In this document: positions 1-10,230 of the stretch, in pieces
Position numbering within the stretch: the first letter of the stretch is position 1
Layout of the letters: every line of letters begins with the position of its first letter
Assembly: GCF_003697915.1 (NCBI RefSeq)
Contig: NZ_RCVN01000014.1
Span: 1 to 64,000, forward strand
Reading direction: 5' to 3'
Origin: Staphylococcus pseudoxylosus
GTDB taxonomy: Bacteria > Bacillota > Bacilli > Staphylococcales > Staphylococcaceae
Length of the DNA: 64,000 bases
Notes under the pieces: generated by a model
What the model saw: the letters and a program-made list of their open reading frames with translations, nothing else
What the model was told of the DNA's origin: nothing
The model's database searches: none
Made by a program: the position numbers and the translations under genes

Positions 1-60
1 TGTTGTGTTCGGAATTAACGTTGACATATTGCAATTCAGTTTTCAATGTTCATTAGTGTG
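1..60 (-). other. Leader of an rRNA operon that reads leftward out of the window
   Basis: Read on the minus strand, this stretch resembles the conserved staphylococcal 16S rRNA leader as I remember it (CATTGAAAACTGAAT followed by CAATATGTCAACGTTAATTC). Three promoter-like sites lie just upstream on the same strand, which is the usual rRNA arrangement. The 16S gene itself should begin beyond base 1 and is not visible. The identification rests on recalled similarity plus the promoter context. Confidence 0.7.
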
Positions 61-72
61 TTACAAGAAATT

Positions 73-101
73 ATTTTATCATTAAGTTTTTGTTAAGTCA
101 A
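73..101 (-). promoter_or_regulatory. rRNA operon promoter, proximal
   Basis: The minus strand carries TTGACT at 101-96 and TAAAAT at 78-73 with a 17-nt spacer. It is the promoter closest to the rRNA leader and probably the strong P2-type promoter. Confidence 0.8.
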
Positions 102-160
102 TGATAAATTTTTAATTTTTTTATTAAGTTTGTTTCGTTTTTCTCAACTCAACATTTACT

Positions 161-189
161 ATTATATAACTTACAAATGATATTCACAA
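161..189 (-). promoter_or_regulatory. rRNA operon promoter, middle
   Basis: The minus strand carries TTGTGA at 189-184 and a perfect TATAAT at 166-161 with a 17-nt spacer, in tandem with the sites on either side. Confidence 0.6.
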
Positions 190-265
190 GCGTTAATTTT
201 ACACTTTTTAAAATTCATTTTGTTTCAATCGATGTTGCAGTGCGTCTTGTTTTGACGACTTTTAT

Positions 266-294
266 ATAGTATCAAGATTATTCCATATCGTCAA
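266..294 (-). promoter_or_regulatory. rRNA operon promoter, distal
   Basis: The minus strand carries TTGACG at 294-289 and TACTAT at 271-266 with a 17-nt spacer. Together with the two sites downstream it makes a three-promoter array, as expected for rRNA. Confidence 0.65.
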
Positions 295-528
295 TAATTA
301 TTACGAATCTTTTTAGTTGAATTTTACCTTTATATTCACTATTTAGTAAATAGATGTACAGATTTTTGAAATGGTGTAATAACATCGTATAACTATTTAC
401 TCGTTTTGATGTAATTTCTCATTTTAGCTAGTGAGGAAATGTATTTTTATATACAATCTCCCCCCTATATTTTAAATGATCATATTTTTTCAATAATACT
501 TGTTTCTACTATAGAAAGAATTGAAATT
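295..528. other. Intergenic, no gene seen
   Basis: AT-rich spacer between the distal rRNA promoter and the perR terminator. I see no open frame with a ribosome binding site on either strand. A short palindrome, CTATTTAGTAAATAG, is present near 340-354 with no assigned role. Confidence 0.5.
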
Positions 529-564
529 AAAAAAAGAAACCAAGATATCAGATATCTCGGTTTC
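529..564 (-). terminator. perR terminator
   Basis: On the minus strand GAAACCGAGATATC pairs with GATATCTTGGTTTC (one G-U pair) and is followed by seven T. It lies about 230 nt past the perR stop. I see no gene in the intervening 565-796, so perR probably has a long 3' untranslated region. Confidence 0.8.
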
Positions 565-796
565 CACCTTTGTGCAAGACAATAACTAATTAGTACAAGT
601 CGAACTTATTAAACAGTTTTTTAATTGATAATCAATTATATACCCATCTTAGTCTTAAAGATGCTAAATACTCATTTCAATCATAATTAGTTTTGTCAGT
701 GCATAAAAGGAAATTAATTTCATAATATATTTGCTTATTTTTAATTTAGTTCCTTCATAACTATTAAATTAATCATTACTTCAACTATGGTTACGA

Positions 797-1249
797 TTAT
801 TCTTTTTTATCTTGGCAATCTTTGCATAAACCATAAATTTCCATACGATGATGCGTTACATTAAAGTCTGTTACGTGTTGGGCTAATTGTTCTACCTCAT
901 CTAGTTGTGGATAATGAAAGTCTACGATTTTACCACAATCTTCACAAATAACATGGTAGTGATTGTGTGTACTGAAATCAAAACGACTTGATGAATCGCC
1001 ATACGGTAATTCTTTAACTATCCCTATTTCTTTGAAGACACGTAAATTATTATATATAGTAGCAACACTTATATTTGGAAAATCAGGTGAAAGTGCTTGA
1101 TAAATTTCATCGGCTGTAGGATGTGACTCTGAAGCAATTAAGAATTTAAGAATCGCTTGTCTTTGTGGAGTTATTCTCACGCCATTATTTCTTAAAGATG
1201 CAATTGAATCTTCTAGTTGATGTTCAACTGTTTCCATCTCTGCACTCAT
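797..1249 (-). CDS. perR: Peroxide-responsive repressor PerR (Fur family)
   Basis: Metal-dependent repressor that senses hydrogen peroxide by oxidation of metal-ligand histidines and controls catalase, ferritin and peroxiredoxin genes. The 150-residue protein has an N-terminal winged helix (about residues 10-90) and a C-terminal dimerisation domain. Residues aligning with the B. subtilis PerR metal site are present (H43, D91, H97, H99, D110), as are four structural-zinc cysteines (C102, C105, C142, C145). The frame is open to 1261, but GGTGAGG sits just before the ATG at 1249, which matches the S. aureus start. A PerR-type box overlaps its own promoter region, suggesting autoregulation. It is the last gene before the rRNA operon. 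Confidence 0.96.
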   Translation of the reverse strand: MSAEMETVEHQLEDSIASLRNNGVRITPQRQAILKFLIASESHPTADEIYQALSPDFPNISVATIYNNLRVFKEIGIVKELPYGDSSSRFDFSTHNHYHVICEDCGKIVDFHYPQLDEVEQLAQHVTDFNVTHHRMEIYGLCKDCQDKKE

Positions 1250-1269
1250 TTCCCTCACCATCTTTCTAT

Positions 1270-1290
1270 TTAAGAATTATTATTACTTAA
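1270..1290. promoter_or_regulatory. Candidate PerR box
   Basis: A 21-nt imperfect palindrome, TTAAGAATTATTATTACTTAA, matches the AT-rich dyad style of PerR boxes. It lies just downstream of the perR -10 element, where binding would block initiation. Assignment is by pattern and position only. Confidence 0.6.
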
Positions 1291-1295
1291 TATTA

Positions 1296-1324
1296 ATATA
1301 ACTGTTAAATTAGGGAAATGTCAA
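1296..1324 (-). promoter_or_regulatory. perR promoter
   Basis: The minus strand has a perfect TTGACA at 1324-1319 and TTATAT at 1301-1296 with a 17-nt spacer. It lies about 45 nt upstream of the chosen perR start. Confidence 0.8.
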
Positions 1325-1343
1325 TATTCTTAGTCTAAACTCA

Positions 1344-2294
1344 TTAATATCCGCTCTTTGGATCAACCAAATTCTCAATTAGTTTGTTATTATTGAGAAT
1401 AGATGTTAGGTTTTCAATAAAAATCTCTGTTACTTCTGCTTTGTTTTCTGAGCCATTACCAGTAATATGAGCTGTTATCGTAACGTTCTCTAATTCATAT
1501 AGTGGATTTTCTGAAGTTAATGGTTCATTTTCAAATACATCTAAATATGCATGTCTAATCAGTTTTTCATTTAATACTTCAACTAAAACTTCTTCTTTCA
1601 CAATAGTTCCTCTACCTACATTAATAAATAATGCTTCGTTTTTCATCAATTCAAAATGACTTTTTGTAAGTAGATGTATTGTTTCGTTTGTTTCGGGAAG
1701 TGTGTTAACAATAATATCCGCTTCAGATATAACTTCCTTTAAATCTTTAATAGCGTATGTTTTACTAAAGCCTTCAACACTATGCGCATTTGTATTTATT
1801 CCAAGTACTTCCATATTCATAGTATTAGCTATTTTAGCGGTATTTTGTGCAATACTGCCTGTACCTAGAAACAATAAACGTTGACCACTTAATCTTTTAC
1901 CGCTCATATTTGAATCATAATGCTTTTTAATTTGGTTTAAATAGGAAGTTCTCATTTTTTTATAATCATCTAAGATATATGCAAAGATAAACTCTGACAT
2001 CTGTTTTGCATGTACACCTTTACCATTTGTAAGTTTTATATTATTTTCGTCAATAAATTTTAACGGAAGATTATTGACTCCTGTAGAGTACCAGGCTATC
2101 CATTTTAAATTTGGACAATCGCTTAAAAATGCAGCATCTAAATCACTATCGTAACCAAACAATATATCTAAAGTTTGTTTATCTTCATTATTGATACTAG
2201 AAACACCCGTTGTAAATACAAAGTCGACATTAGGAAAGCGTTCAATTAAATCAGTTTCTAGATCATCCATCCTCATTAAACTTACAGCTTTCAT
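1344..2294 (-). CDS. D-isomer-specific 2-hydroxyacid dehydrogenase family protein
   Basis: NAD(P)-dependent dehydrogenase of the phosphoglycerate/hydroxyacid dehydrogenase family; the substrate cannot be read from sequence. The 316-residue protein shows the Rossmann glycine motif FLGTGSIAQNTAKIANT in the middle and the family segment NTLPETNETIHL with NVGRGTIV after it. A DVFENEPL block and a histidine in ITAHITG near the C-terminus fit the catalytic Glu-His pair. A GGGGTGA ribosome binding site precedes the ATG. It lies 6 nt after bcp on the same strand, so the two are probably cotranscribed. S. aureus has an orthologue between perR and bcp. It is not serine-pathway SerA, since the ACT domain is missing. 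Confidence 0.88.
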   Translation of the reverse strand: MKAVSLMRMDDLETDLIERFPNVDFVFTTGVSSINNEDKQTLDILFGYDSDLDAAFLSDCPNLKWIAWYSTGVNNLPLKFIDENNIKLTNGKGVHAKQMSEFIFAYILDDYKKMRTSYLNQIKKHYDSNMSGKRLSGQRLLFLGTGSIAQNTAKIANTMNMEVLGINTNAHSVEGFSKTYAIKDLKEVISEADIIVNTLPETNETIHLLTKSHFELMKNEALFINVGRGTIVKEEVLVEVLNEKLIRHAYLDVFENEPLTSENPLYELENVTITAHITGNGSENKAEVTEIFIENLTSILNNNKLIENLVDPKSGY

Positions 2295-2300
2295 TTTAAA

Positions 2301-2765
2301 TCACCCCAATATATCTTTTAGTTCTTCTATTTGAGTTTTCACTTTAACTTTATTAATTACATCTATAACAATTCCATTTTCATCTAAAACAAAAGTAGTT
2401 CTTACAATACCCATAGACTCTTTACCAAAAGATTTCTTTAATTGGTATACGCCAACTTCTTCAGAAAGTTTATAATCTTCGTCTACTAATAAATCAAAAT
2501 TCAACTCTAACTTATTGCTAAAATTTTGGTGTTTCTTTTTACTATCTCCACTAATTCCATAAACATTTACATTTAATTCATTGAACATTTCAAGGTTATC
2601 TCTAAAATCACAAGCTTCCGTTGTACATGTCGGTGTATTATCTCTCGGGTAAAAATAAAGCACAGCCTTTTTACCTTTAATACTTTCATTTGATATTAAC
2701 TCACCATTCTGATTTTCTAATTCAAATTTTGGAAACTGACTCCCTTTTTTTAACATTTCATTCAC
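2301..2765 (-). CDS. bcp: Peroxiredoxin of the BCP/PrxQ type
   Basis: Thioredoxin-dependent peroxidase that reduces hydrogen peroxide and organic peroxides in the cytoplasm. The 154-residue protein is typical in length. PRDNTPTCTTEACDF holds the peroxidatic Cys47 and the nearby resolving Cys52 of the atypical two-cysteine BCP class; the usual Gly before Cys47 is Thr here. It starts 73 nt from the divergent hemL paralogue and is followed by the dehydrogenase gene. In S. aureus bcp is, as I recall, part of the PerR regulon, which would fit perR two genes downstream, but I see no convincing PerR box in its short upstream region. Confidence 0.93.
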   Translation of the reverse strand: MNEMLKKGSQFPKFELENQNGELISNESIKGKKAVLYFYPRDNTPTCTTEACDFRDNLEMFNELNVNVYGISGDSKKKHQNFSNKLELNFDLLVDEDYKLSEEVGVYQLKKSFGKESMGIVRTTFVLDENGIVIDVINKVKVKTQIEELKDILG

Positions 2766-2838
2766 CCTATTTCTTTTTATTCTTTATTTTATGATACGAT
2801 AATAGTCGTAAATATTAAATAAAAAGAGGTTGATAACT

Positions 2839-4128
2839 ATGAAATTTACTGAAAGTGAAAATCTTCAGAAATTATCCGATGAATATATTTTAGGTGGTGT
2901 TAATTCACCTTCACGTTCATATAAAGCAGTTGGTGGTGGCGCACCAGTAATGATGCGTTCTGGACAAGGCGCATATCTTTACGATGTAGATGGAAACAAA
3001 TATATTGATTACTTACAAGCATATGGTCCGATTATCACTGGACATGCACACCCACATATTACTAAAGCAATTCAAGAACAAGCTGCATTAGGTGTGTTAT
3101 ATGGCACACCTACTGAATTAGAAATTGAATTTGCCAAGAAATTACGTGGAGCAATCCCTTCATTAGAGAAAATTAGGTTTGTTAACTCTGGTACCGAAGC
3201 TGTAATGACCACTATACGTGTCGCACGTGCTTATACGAATCGAACTAAAATTATCAAGTTTGCCGGACAATATCACGGACATTCAGATTTAGTATTAGTG
3301 GCTGCTGGTAGCGGTCCATCACAATTAGGCTCACCTGATTCTGCCGGTGTACCTTTAAGTGTCGCTCAAGAAGTCATTACTGTGCCTTACAACGATATTG
3401 ACGCTTACAAGGAAGCTATAGATTATTGGGGAGACGAAATTGCTGCAGTTCTAGTTGAACCGATTGTCGGAAATTTTGGTATGGTGAAACCACAACCTAA
3501 CTTCTTAGAACAAGTTAATGAAATATCACATAACAATGGTAGTTTAGTAATATATGACGAAGTAATAACTGCATTTAGATTCCATTTTGGTGGAGCTCAA
3601 GACTTGTATAATGTTTATCCAGATTTAACTGCGTTTGGCAAAATTGTCGGAGGCGGCCTACCAATTGGTGGATACGGTGGTAGACAAGACATTATGGAAC
3701 AAGTTGCCCCATTAGGGCCTGCATATCAAGCTGGCACAATGGCTGGAAATCCTTTATCTATGAAAGCTGGTATTGCGTTATTAGAAGTACTAGAACAAGA
3801 AGGTGTTTATGAAAAATTAGATAGCTTAGGTAAACGTTTAGAAGACGGACTGCTTTCATTAATAGAAAAACATCAAATCACAGCGACAGTTAATAGAGTA
3901 TATGGTGCACTAACACTCTATTTTACAGAAGAAACTGTAACCCACTATGATCAGGCCGAAAATTCAGACGGAGAGGCTTTCGCTAAATTCTTTAAATTGA
4001 TGCTAAACCAAGGTATAAACCTAGCACCTTCTAAATTCGAAGCTTGGTTCTTAACAACAGAACATACTGAAGAAGAAATAGATGCAACATTAAATGCAGC
4101 CGATTACGCCTTTAGTCAAATGAAATAA
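2839..4128 (+). CDS. hemL2: Glutamate-1-semialdehyde 2,1-aminomutase (second HemL type, GsaB)
   Basis: PLP enzyme converting glutamate-1-semialdehyde to 5-aminolevulinate in tetrapyrrole synthesis. The 429-residue protein shows [16 protein letters not shown] at the N-terminus, [16 protein letters not shown] for cofactor phosphate binding, DEVITAFRF and the PLP lysine in [18 protein letters not shown] at 2830 is in frame, but AAGAGG at 2824-2829 serves the ATG at 2839, giving the S. aureus GsaB start. Staphylococci carry another hemL in the hem operon; this monocistron-like paralogue is the one beside bcp. It may be cotranscribed with the ArAE gene 64 nt downstream. Confidence 0.93.
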   Translation: MKFTESENLQKLSDEYILGGVNSPSRSYKAVGGGAPVMMRSGQGAYLYDVDGNKYIDYLQAYGPIITGHAHPHITKAIQEQAALGVLYGTPTELEIEFAKKLRGAIPSLEKIRFVNSGTEAVMTTIRVARAYTNRTKIIKFAGQYHGHSDLVLVAAGSGPSQLGSPDSAGVPLSVAQEVITVPYNDIDAYKEAIDYWGDEIAAVLVEPIVGNFGMVKPQPNFLEQVNEISHNNGSLVIYDEVITAFRFHFGGAQDLYNVYPDLTAFGKIVGGGLPIGGYGGRQDIMEQVAPLGPAYQAGTMAGNPLSMKAGIALLEVLEQEGVYEKLDSLGKRLEDGLLSLIEKHQITATVNRVYGALTLYFTEETVTHYDQAENSDGEAFAKFFKLMLNQGINLAPSKFEAWFLTTEHTEEEIDATLNAADYAFSQMK

Positions 4129-4192
4129 ACTTGAATTTTAGCTCCAATCATTGTATAACAAGTATAAATACATTTATTAAGGAGCGGTACAT

Positions 4193-5287
4193 TTGAAATT
4201 AGGAGCCCGTATTCTCAAGACAGGTATAGCCATTATACTTGCTTTGTTTATCGCTTCTCTATTACCTGATGAAGCTGGTTTAAAAGCAATCGCTGGGGTC
4301 AGTGCAGTCGTTGCTATGCAACCAAGCGTTTTTCGATCTATAAAAACTGTTTCTGACCAAGCGCTTGGTAATGTCGTTGGTGCATTACTTGCTGTAGCAA
4401 TGGTTACGGTATTTGGAGATAACGTCATAATTATGGGTGTTACTGTCATACTTTTAATTGCTATACTTTTCCGTTTCAATTTAGCACATGTTGCTACATT
4501 AGCGAGTGTTACAGCGTTAATTATTATGGGACAGCACTCAGGAGATTTTTATGTTTCTGCATTTTATAGATTTGTACTAGTTATGATTGGTGTAATTAGT
4601 TCTTCAACAGTTAATCTATTATTCTTACCACCAAAATTTGAATCGAAAATTTATTACAACTCATTGAATATATGTTCTGATATTTTTGTATGGTTTAAAC
4701 TCGTATTGAATGACACATCAGAATATCACCATATCAAAGAAGATAGAGGTGTAATAAGCGATCGCATTAAGAGACTTGAACAGACATTTAGTTATTATGA
4801 AGAAGAACGACCATTTACTAAAAAACAAGTATATGCGCAAAATCGTAAAAAGATACTTTTTAAAGAAGTCGTTCGCAGTACTCGTCATGCATATGAAGTA
4901 CTAAAAAAAATGAATCGCTATCAAAACGATTTACACAATTTAAATCATGAATTATTACTACAAATTAAATTAGAACTCGATACACTAATTGCATATCATG
5001 AACAAATATTTATAAGTCTATCTAAAAAAGCTAAATATGATGTCAGTCAATTTGATAGTCAAATAGAAAATCCACAGAAAAAAGAACTTATGGATGCTTT
5101 TCAAAAAGAAATAATTAAAAATCCATATCAAACGGTATATTCCTATGCCAATATTATGCAAATTATATCTGCTATAGAAGAATATCGCTATACACTAGAA
5201 CACTTAGACAGACTACGCATCAGTTTCTTCTCTTATCATAATAACGATAATGAAATTGATATTTTAGATGAAGATTTCGACTTATAA
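4193..5287 (+). CDS. ArAE/FUSC-like aromatic acid exporter family membrane protein
   Basis: The 364-residue protein has an N-terminal half with about six hydrophobic segments (residues 8-150) ending in LLFLPPKF, and a long charged, helical C-terminal half typical of the ArAE_1/DUF939 family. It is assumed to export small organic acids; no substrate is known. The start is TTG at 4193, supported by AAGGAG at 4179-4184. A paralogue lies at 25881-26867 with the same GAR-KTG N-terminal motif and LPPK boundary. It ends just before a strong terminator shared with the convergent ABC exporter. Confidence 0.8.
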   Translation: MKLGARILKTGIAIILALFIASLLPDEAGLKAIAGVSAVVAMQPSVFRSIKTVSDQALGNVVGALLAVAMVTVFGDNVIIMGVTVILLIAILFRFNLAHVATLASVTALIIMGQHSGDFYVSAFYRFVLVMIGVISSSTVNLLFLPPKFESKIYYNSLNICSDIFVWFKLVLNDTSEYHHIKEDRGVISDRIKRLEQTFSYYEEERPFTKKQVYAQNRKKILFKEVVRSTRHAYEVLKKMNRYQNDLHNLNHELLLQIKLELDTLIAYHEQIFISLSKKAKYDVSQFDSQIENPQKKELMDAFQKEIIKNPYQTVYSYANIMQIISAIEEYRYTLEHLDRLRISFFSYHNNDNEIDILDEDFDL

Positions 5288-5288
5288 G

Positions 5289-5330
5289 AAAAGCCCGAGG
5301 TTGTGTCATTACAACAGCCTCGGGCTTTTT
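5289..5330. terminator. Bidirectional terminator between convergent genes
   Basis: AAAAGCCCGAGG pairs with CCTCGGGCTTTT, with an extra TTGT/ACAA segment inside. Runs of T follow on the plus strand and of A precede it, so it can serve both the ArAE gene and the ABC exporter. Confidence 0.9.
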
Positions 5331-5365
5331 ATATCATTTGTTTAAATCAGCAGAAACGTACGATT

Positions 5366-7102
5366 CTACAAATTTTGTATACTATAAAGATGTTCATAGG
5401 CACCTTTTTTAGCTAATAACGCTTCATGTGTACCTGTTTCAACAATCTCTCCATTTTCAACTACCACAATTTTATCAGCATGCGTAATAGTTGAAAGTCT
5501 ATGTGCGACTATCAATGTCGTACGATTTTCACTTAAAATATTTAATGCATCCTGAATAATAGATTCACTCTCTAAATCTAACGCACTTGTAGCTTCATCT
5601 AAAATAATAATTGGTGGGTTGTTTAAGAAAATACGAGCGATAGATACACGTTGTTTCTGTCCACCGGAAAGTTTTACGCCTCTTTCCCCAACTTCTGTAT
5701 CATAGCCTTCAGATAATTCCATGATGAAGTCATGGGCATTAGCCATTTTTGCAGCTTTTATTACTTCTTCATCTGTGGCATCAGGACGACCTAATAAGAT
5801 ATTCTCTTTTATTGTATCTGAAAATAAGATGTTATCTTGTTGGACTAAGCCTATTTGATTTCTCAAACTTCCAGTTAAATATGATTTGATGTTGGTACCA
5901 TCAATTTTTATTTCACCATCTGTTACATCATAAAATCTTGGAATCAGATTGATTAAAGTAGATTTTCCTCCACCACTCATACCAACAAATGCCACAGTTT
6001 CACCTTGATTAATTTCTAAATTTATATTATTTAAAATTGTTGACTCTTCTGAGTTATATTTAAAACTTACATCATTTAACTCTATATGACCTTTATTAAT
6101 TTCAATTGATAATGCACCTTTTTTATTTTTAATGTCATAACCTTCATCCATCAATTGGAAAACACGGTCCATTGAAGCAAAACTTTGTGTCAATGTTGTA
6201 AATGAAGATACAAGTCTACGTAACGGACCAAATAATTGCTCCAAATAGCCGACAAATGCAGCCAATGTCCCAACAGTTATTGAGCCATTGATAGCTAAAA
6301 ATGCACCTGAGCCAATAACAATTAACGGCCCTATATCAGTTACTGTATTAATTGCTGAGAAGGAATAAGCATTCCAACGTGTATGATTAAATGCTCTTTG
6401 CAAGAAATTACGGTTATGTTTATCAAAATTTTGCGCTTCATTATCTTCAATGGCAAAACTTTTAATAACAGACATACCTTGTACACGTTCATGTAAAAAA
6501 CCTTGAACTTCCGCTAATGCTTGTGATCTCTTTCTAGTTAAACTTCTTAAACGACCGAAGAAAAAGTAAACAGTTAGTATATACACTGGGAAAATCACAA
6601 GTGCTGCTAGTGTTAATTTTACATCTAAGAAAAACATAATGGAAAGTGCAATCACAATAGTGATACAGTCCAACCAAATATTCATCAATCCTGTTAAAAT
6701 AAAATCTTTTGTTTGCTCGACATCATTGATTACTCTAGATATAACCTGTCCTGCTTGGTTATTTGCATAAAATCTAGCACTTAATGCTTGTAAATGGTTA
6801 TAAAGTCTTCTGCGTATATCATATAAAATCTTATTGCTTGTCCACTGTGCTAAATATTGTCTTAAAAATTCAATTGGCGGTCGTACAATTACAAAAATAA
6901 ATACTGCAATGCCCAAAGCAATAGCTAATCTTGTAAATTTCTCTTCTACCGAAATTGAATTATTATTAATAATATCGTCAATAACGTATTTTATTAATAA
7001 TGGAATCAACATCGGAATCCCAAATTTTAAAATACCAACAAGTATCGTAGCAATGATTCGCCATTTATATGGTTTTACAAATTGTAAATATCTACGAATC
7101 AT
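5366..7102 (-). CDS. Sav1866-like multidrug ABC exporter (fused permease and ATPase)
   Basis: Homodimeric ABC exporter half-transporter in the cytoplasmic membrane. Residues 1-320 form the six-helix permease domain and 330-578 the ATPase. Walker A is MSGGGKST with K380, the signature is LSGGQKQR, Walker B ends in LDEATSALD with E503, and the switch histidine is H534. Numbering and length (578) equal those I recall for Sav1866 of S. aureus. An upstream in-frame ATG at 7111 lies too close to GGGGGAGG; the ATG at 7102 has proper spacing and gives the Sav1866 N-terminus. The leader carries a strong hairpin. Sav1866 binds drugs such as Hoechst and ethidium, but the natural substrate is unclear. 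Confidence 0.93.
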   Translation of the reverse strand: MIRRYLQFVKPYKWRIIATILVGILKFGIPMLIPLLIKYVIDDIINNNSISVEEKFTRLAIALGIAVFIFVIVRPPIEFLRQYLAQWTSNKILYDIRRRLYNHLQALSARFYANNQAGQVISRVINDVEQTKDFILTGLMNIWLDCITIVIALSIMFFLDVKLTLAALVIFPVYILTVYFFFGRLRSLTRKRSQALAEVQGFLHERVQGMSVIKSFAIEDNEAQNFDKHNRNFLQRAFNHTRWNAYSFSAINTVTDIGPLIVIGSGAFLAINGSITVGTLAAFVGYLEQLFGPLRRLVSSFTTLTQSFASMDRVFQLMDEGYDIKNKKGALSIEINKGHIELNDVSFKYNSEESTILNNINLEINQGETVAFVGMSGGGKSTLINLIPRFYDVTDGEIKIDGTNIKSYLTGSLRNQIGLVQQDNILFSDTIKENILLGRPDATDEEVIKAAKMANAHDFIMELSEGYDTEVGERGVKLSGGQKQRVSIARIFLNNPPIIILDEATSALDLESESIIQDALNILSENRTTLIVAHRLSTITHADKIVVVENGEIVETGTHEALLAKKGAYEHLYSIQNL

Positions 7103-7139
7103 ATATTTCATTCCTCCCCCAAACTTGATAGCAAATGAA

Positions 7140-7170
7140 ACAGCCTACGTTGAGCTATCAACGAGGCTGT
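7140..7170 (-). promoter_or_regulatory. Leader hairpin before the multidrug ABC exporter
   Basis: On the minus strand ACAGCCT-CGTTGA pairs with TCAACG-AGGCTGT with a small loop and one unpaired A. It ends 38 nt before the exporter start. No T-run follows, so it is not a plain terminator; it could be an mRNA-stabilising or regulatory leader structure. Confidence 0.45.
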
Positions 7171-7309
7171 AGTAAACGCGTTATCTTAGTTTGTTTATCA
7201 TTTCATTCGCGCGCATACGATTATTTATATCAAACATGTTTTGCCATGCCTAAATAGCTCATACGCATATCACTATAAATGATAATGTAATTAAAAACAT
7301 TAAATGTGC

Positions 7310-7870
<561 letters not shown>

Positions 7871-7919
7871 TTAATTTCACAATATAAATTATAACATAAT
7901 TATGGATTCAACAACGAGT

Positions 7920-8966
7920 CTAACCATGTGTCGAAATGAATTTAAATATTTTCGACATACTCACAGGAAAATTAAACATTTCTTTCTCATTAACGTGCAT
8001 CCATGTCATATTTTCAGGTAAATCAACATCCATTTTATTAATTACTTTATCCGCTAAGTATACTTCAATATCCCATGTAATATGAGTAAACTGATGCTTC
8101 AATTTATAAATAGGGACTTCTGAAAATTGGAGATTTGTATTAAGTTTTGTATTAATATTTTCTGCTTCGTCCGCTTCATACATTGGAAATTCCCACATAT
8201 GATTTAACAATTTCTGCATTCTTTTTTCTATTAATAATTGATTATCTTCATTTCTAACAATATATACATGTTGCTTTACATGTTTCTTTTTAATTTTCGT
8301 TGTTTTTACAGGTAAGTTCTCGACAGTCCCTTTTTCAAATGCTTCACAATTCTCTTGTACAGGACAAAATAAACACAGTGGATTTTTAGGTGTACAAACT
8401 AAAGCTCCTAATTCCATCATAGCTTGATTAAATGTACCTGAATCTTGTTCAACATATGGTTGCAATTCTTTTTCATATGTTTTCCTTGTTGATTGCAATT
8501 TAATATCTTTAGTATCATTATTTAATCTTGACCATACTCTAAAGACATTTCCATCAACAGTTGCTAAAGGTAAATTAAATGCGATGCTCATCACTGCGGC
8601 TTGTGTATATGGTCCTACACCTTTCAGCTCACCAAATACTTGTGGTGAAGTGGGCACTTGTCCACGATGGTTTGCATGGACATCTTTAATTGCAGTATGA
8701 AAATTTCTCGCTCTACTATAATAACCTAAGCCTTCCCAATACTTTAGCACTTCCTCTTCGTCTGCGTTACTTAAATCTTCAATTGTAGGAAAACGATTAA
8801 TAAATCTATGATAATAATCTATAACAGTTTTTACTTGTGTTTGTTGCAACATGACTTCACTTAACCAGATATAATAAGGATTTGAAGTTTCTCTCCATGG
8901 CATTTCGCGTTGATTGGTGTCAAACCATGTTACAAGATTGTTTTTAAATTTCTGTTCATTAAACAT
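7920..8966 (-). CDS. mutY: A/G-specific adenine DNA glycosylase MutY
   Basis: Removes adenine mispaired with 8-oxoguanine. The protein has the catalytic Glu37 in WLSEVMLQQTQV, the helix-hairpin-helix GELKGVGPYTQAAV followed by the catalytic Asp in ATVDGNVFR, and a four-cysteine iron-sulphur loop spaced C-x6-C-x2-C-x5-C (CTPKNPLCLFCPVQENC). The C-terminal third is the NUDIX-like 8-oxoG recognition domain, with YIVRNEDNQLLIEKR. An ATG at 8975 directly abuts AAAGAG; the ATG at 8966 has better spacing and was chosen. It is divergent from the YfhP-like gene. Confidence 0.95.
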   Translation of the reverse strand: MFNEQKFKNNLVTWFDTNQREMPWRETSNPYYIWLSEVMLQQTQVKTVIDYYHRFINRFPTIEDLSNADEEEVLKYWEGLGYYSRARNFHTAIKDVHANHRGQVPTSPQVFGELKGVGPYTQAAVMSIAFNLPLATVDGNVFRVWSRLNNDTKDIKLQSTRKTYEKELQPYVEQDSGTFNQAMMELGALVCTPKNPLCLFCPVQENCEAFEKGTVENLPVKTTKIKKKHVKQHVYIVRNEDNQLLIEKRMQKLLNHMWEFPMYEADEAENINTKLNTNLQFSEVPIYKLKHQFTHITWDIEVYLADKVINKMDVDLPENMTWMHVNEKEMFNFPVSMSKIFKFISTHG

Positions 8967-9088
8967 TTTCCACATCTCTTTCTTTAGTTTAGTAAAAGTT
9001 TTTTATGATTAACATAGTATGTTATTTTTAAAATTATGCATATTCGATTATAATGAATATAATATTGACATGAAATGAGTGAATACTT

Positions 9089-10066
9089 ATGGATACAGGA
9101 ACACATATAGTCATGGGTATCGGACTCACTGCATTAGCTACCCAAGACCCAGCTATGGCAGGTTCTTTTGCAGCAACAGCTACAACGTTAGTAGTTGGTT
9201 CATTAATACCTGATGGTGACACGGTTTTTAAATTAAAAGATAATGCTACTTATATATCCAATCATAGAGGGATAACACATTCAATACCTTTTACAATTCT
9301 ATGGCCTTTATTAATTACACTTTTCATTTTCACATTTTTTAAAAATGTAGATACCACACATGTTTGGTTATGGGCTCAACTTGCTGTATTTCTTCATGTA
9401 TTTGTAGATATCTTCAATTCTTATGGTACACAAGCGCTTAGACCGGTTACTAATAAATGGATTCAGTTAAGCGTAATCAATACGTTTGATCCTATTATTT
9501 TTATATTATGGTGCATAGGCATACTATTTTGGTTAATTGGTATTCATCCATATGTCGCTTTCTTCCCTATCATCGCTATTCTTGTAGTATATTATATGAT
9601 ACGTTTTAGAATGCAAGCGATAATTAAACAACAAGCATTGAAGCAAATTAAGCAAGAACATAATCCTGTAAAAGTTTTTGTAGCACCCACTATTCGTTTT
9701 ATGCAATGGCGCGTTGCTATTCAAACTGAAGAACACGATTATGTAGGAAGAAGTTACGGGCGTAATATAGTATTCAGTGATAAAGGTAAACGACAATCAT
9801 TTCCTAATGATGATTTAATGCAATATGTAAAGAATGATAAAAACATCAGAACTTTCCTTAATTTTTCTTCTATTTATCGCTGGCAAGCCAAAAAATTAGA
9901 AGATGGTACTACTGAAATAAGGCTAGTTGATTTACGCTATTTAAAAAATGGTCACTATTCTTTTGTTGCTATTGCTCACTTAGATAAAAGTATGCAGATA
10001 GACCATTCATACATTGGTTGGGTATTTAGCGAAGATAAATTACAACGTAAATTATTTGCAAAGTAA
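9089..10066 (+). CDS. YfhP/YdjM-type membrane-bound metal-dependent hydrolase (DUF457)
   Basis: The 325-residue protein begins MDTGTHIVMGIGLTAL, typical of DUF457. Conserved polar residues sit in LIPDGDTVF and NHRGITHS within the first 75 residues, followed by several membrane segments (about 70-95, 105-125, 145-185) and a soluble C-terminal domain. A LexA-independent role in membrane or lipid metabolism is sometimes suggested for YfhP, but no reaction is established. The same gene follows mutY in S. aureus in opposite orientation. The ribosome binding site (GAAATGAGTG) is weak. Confidence 0.8.
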   Translation: MDTGTHIVMGIGLTALATQDPAMAGSFAATATTLVVGSLIPDGDTVFKLKDNATYISNHRGITHSIPFTILWPLLITLFIFTFFKNVDTTHVWLWAQLAVFLHVFVDIFNSYGTQALRPVTNKWIQLSVINTFDPIIFILWCIGILFWLIGIHPYVAFFPIIAILVVYYMIRFRMQAIIKQQALKQIKQEHNPVKVFVAPTIRFMQWRVAIQTEEHDYVGRSYGRNIVFSDKGKRQSFPNDDLMQYVKNDKNIRTFLNFSSIYRWQAKKLEDGTTEIRLVDLRYLKNGHYSFVAIAHLDKSMQIDHSYIGWVFSEDKLQRKLFAK

Positions 10067-10085
10067 AAATCAATATTTCATTAAT

Positions 10086-10130
10086 AAAACTGGAGGCACA
10101 CGTTATTTTTTAACGGTTGCCTCCAGTTTT
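10086..10130. terminator. Bidirectional terminator
   Basis: AAAACTGGAGGCA pairs with TGCCTCCAGTTTT, with an inner CGTTA/TAACG stem. It lies between the YfhP-like gene and the convergent TagG-like gene and suits both. Confidence 0.9.
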
Positions 10131-10230
10131 CTGTTTCATATTCAAATATTAGCTTTAAAACAAAGCAAATAATACTTTAATTTAAAAGTCATCTATAATT
10201 TGAATTTTTCATACTATTAAGGTTATACAC

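Noticed and set aside
638..660. TAATTGATAATCAATTA dyad downstream of perR
   Set aside because: It lies in the perR 3' region with no gene start near, so an operator role is unsupported.
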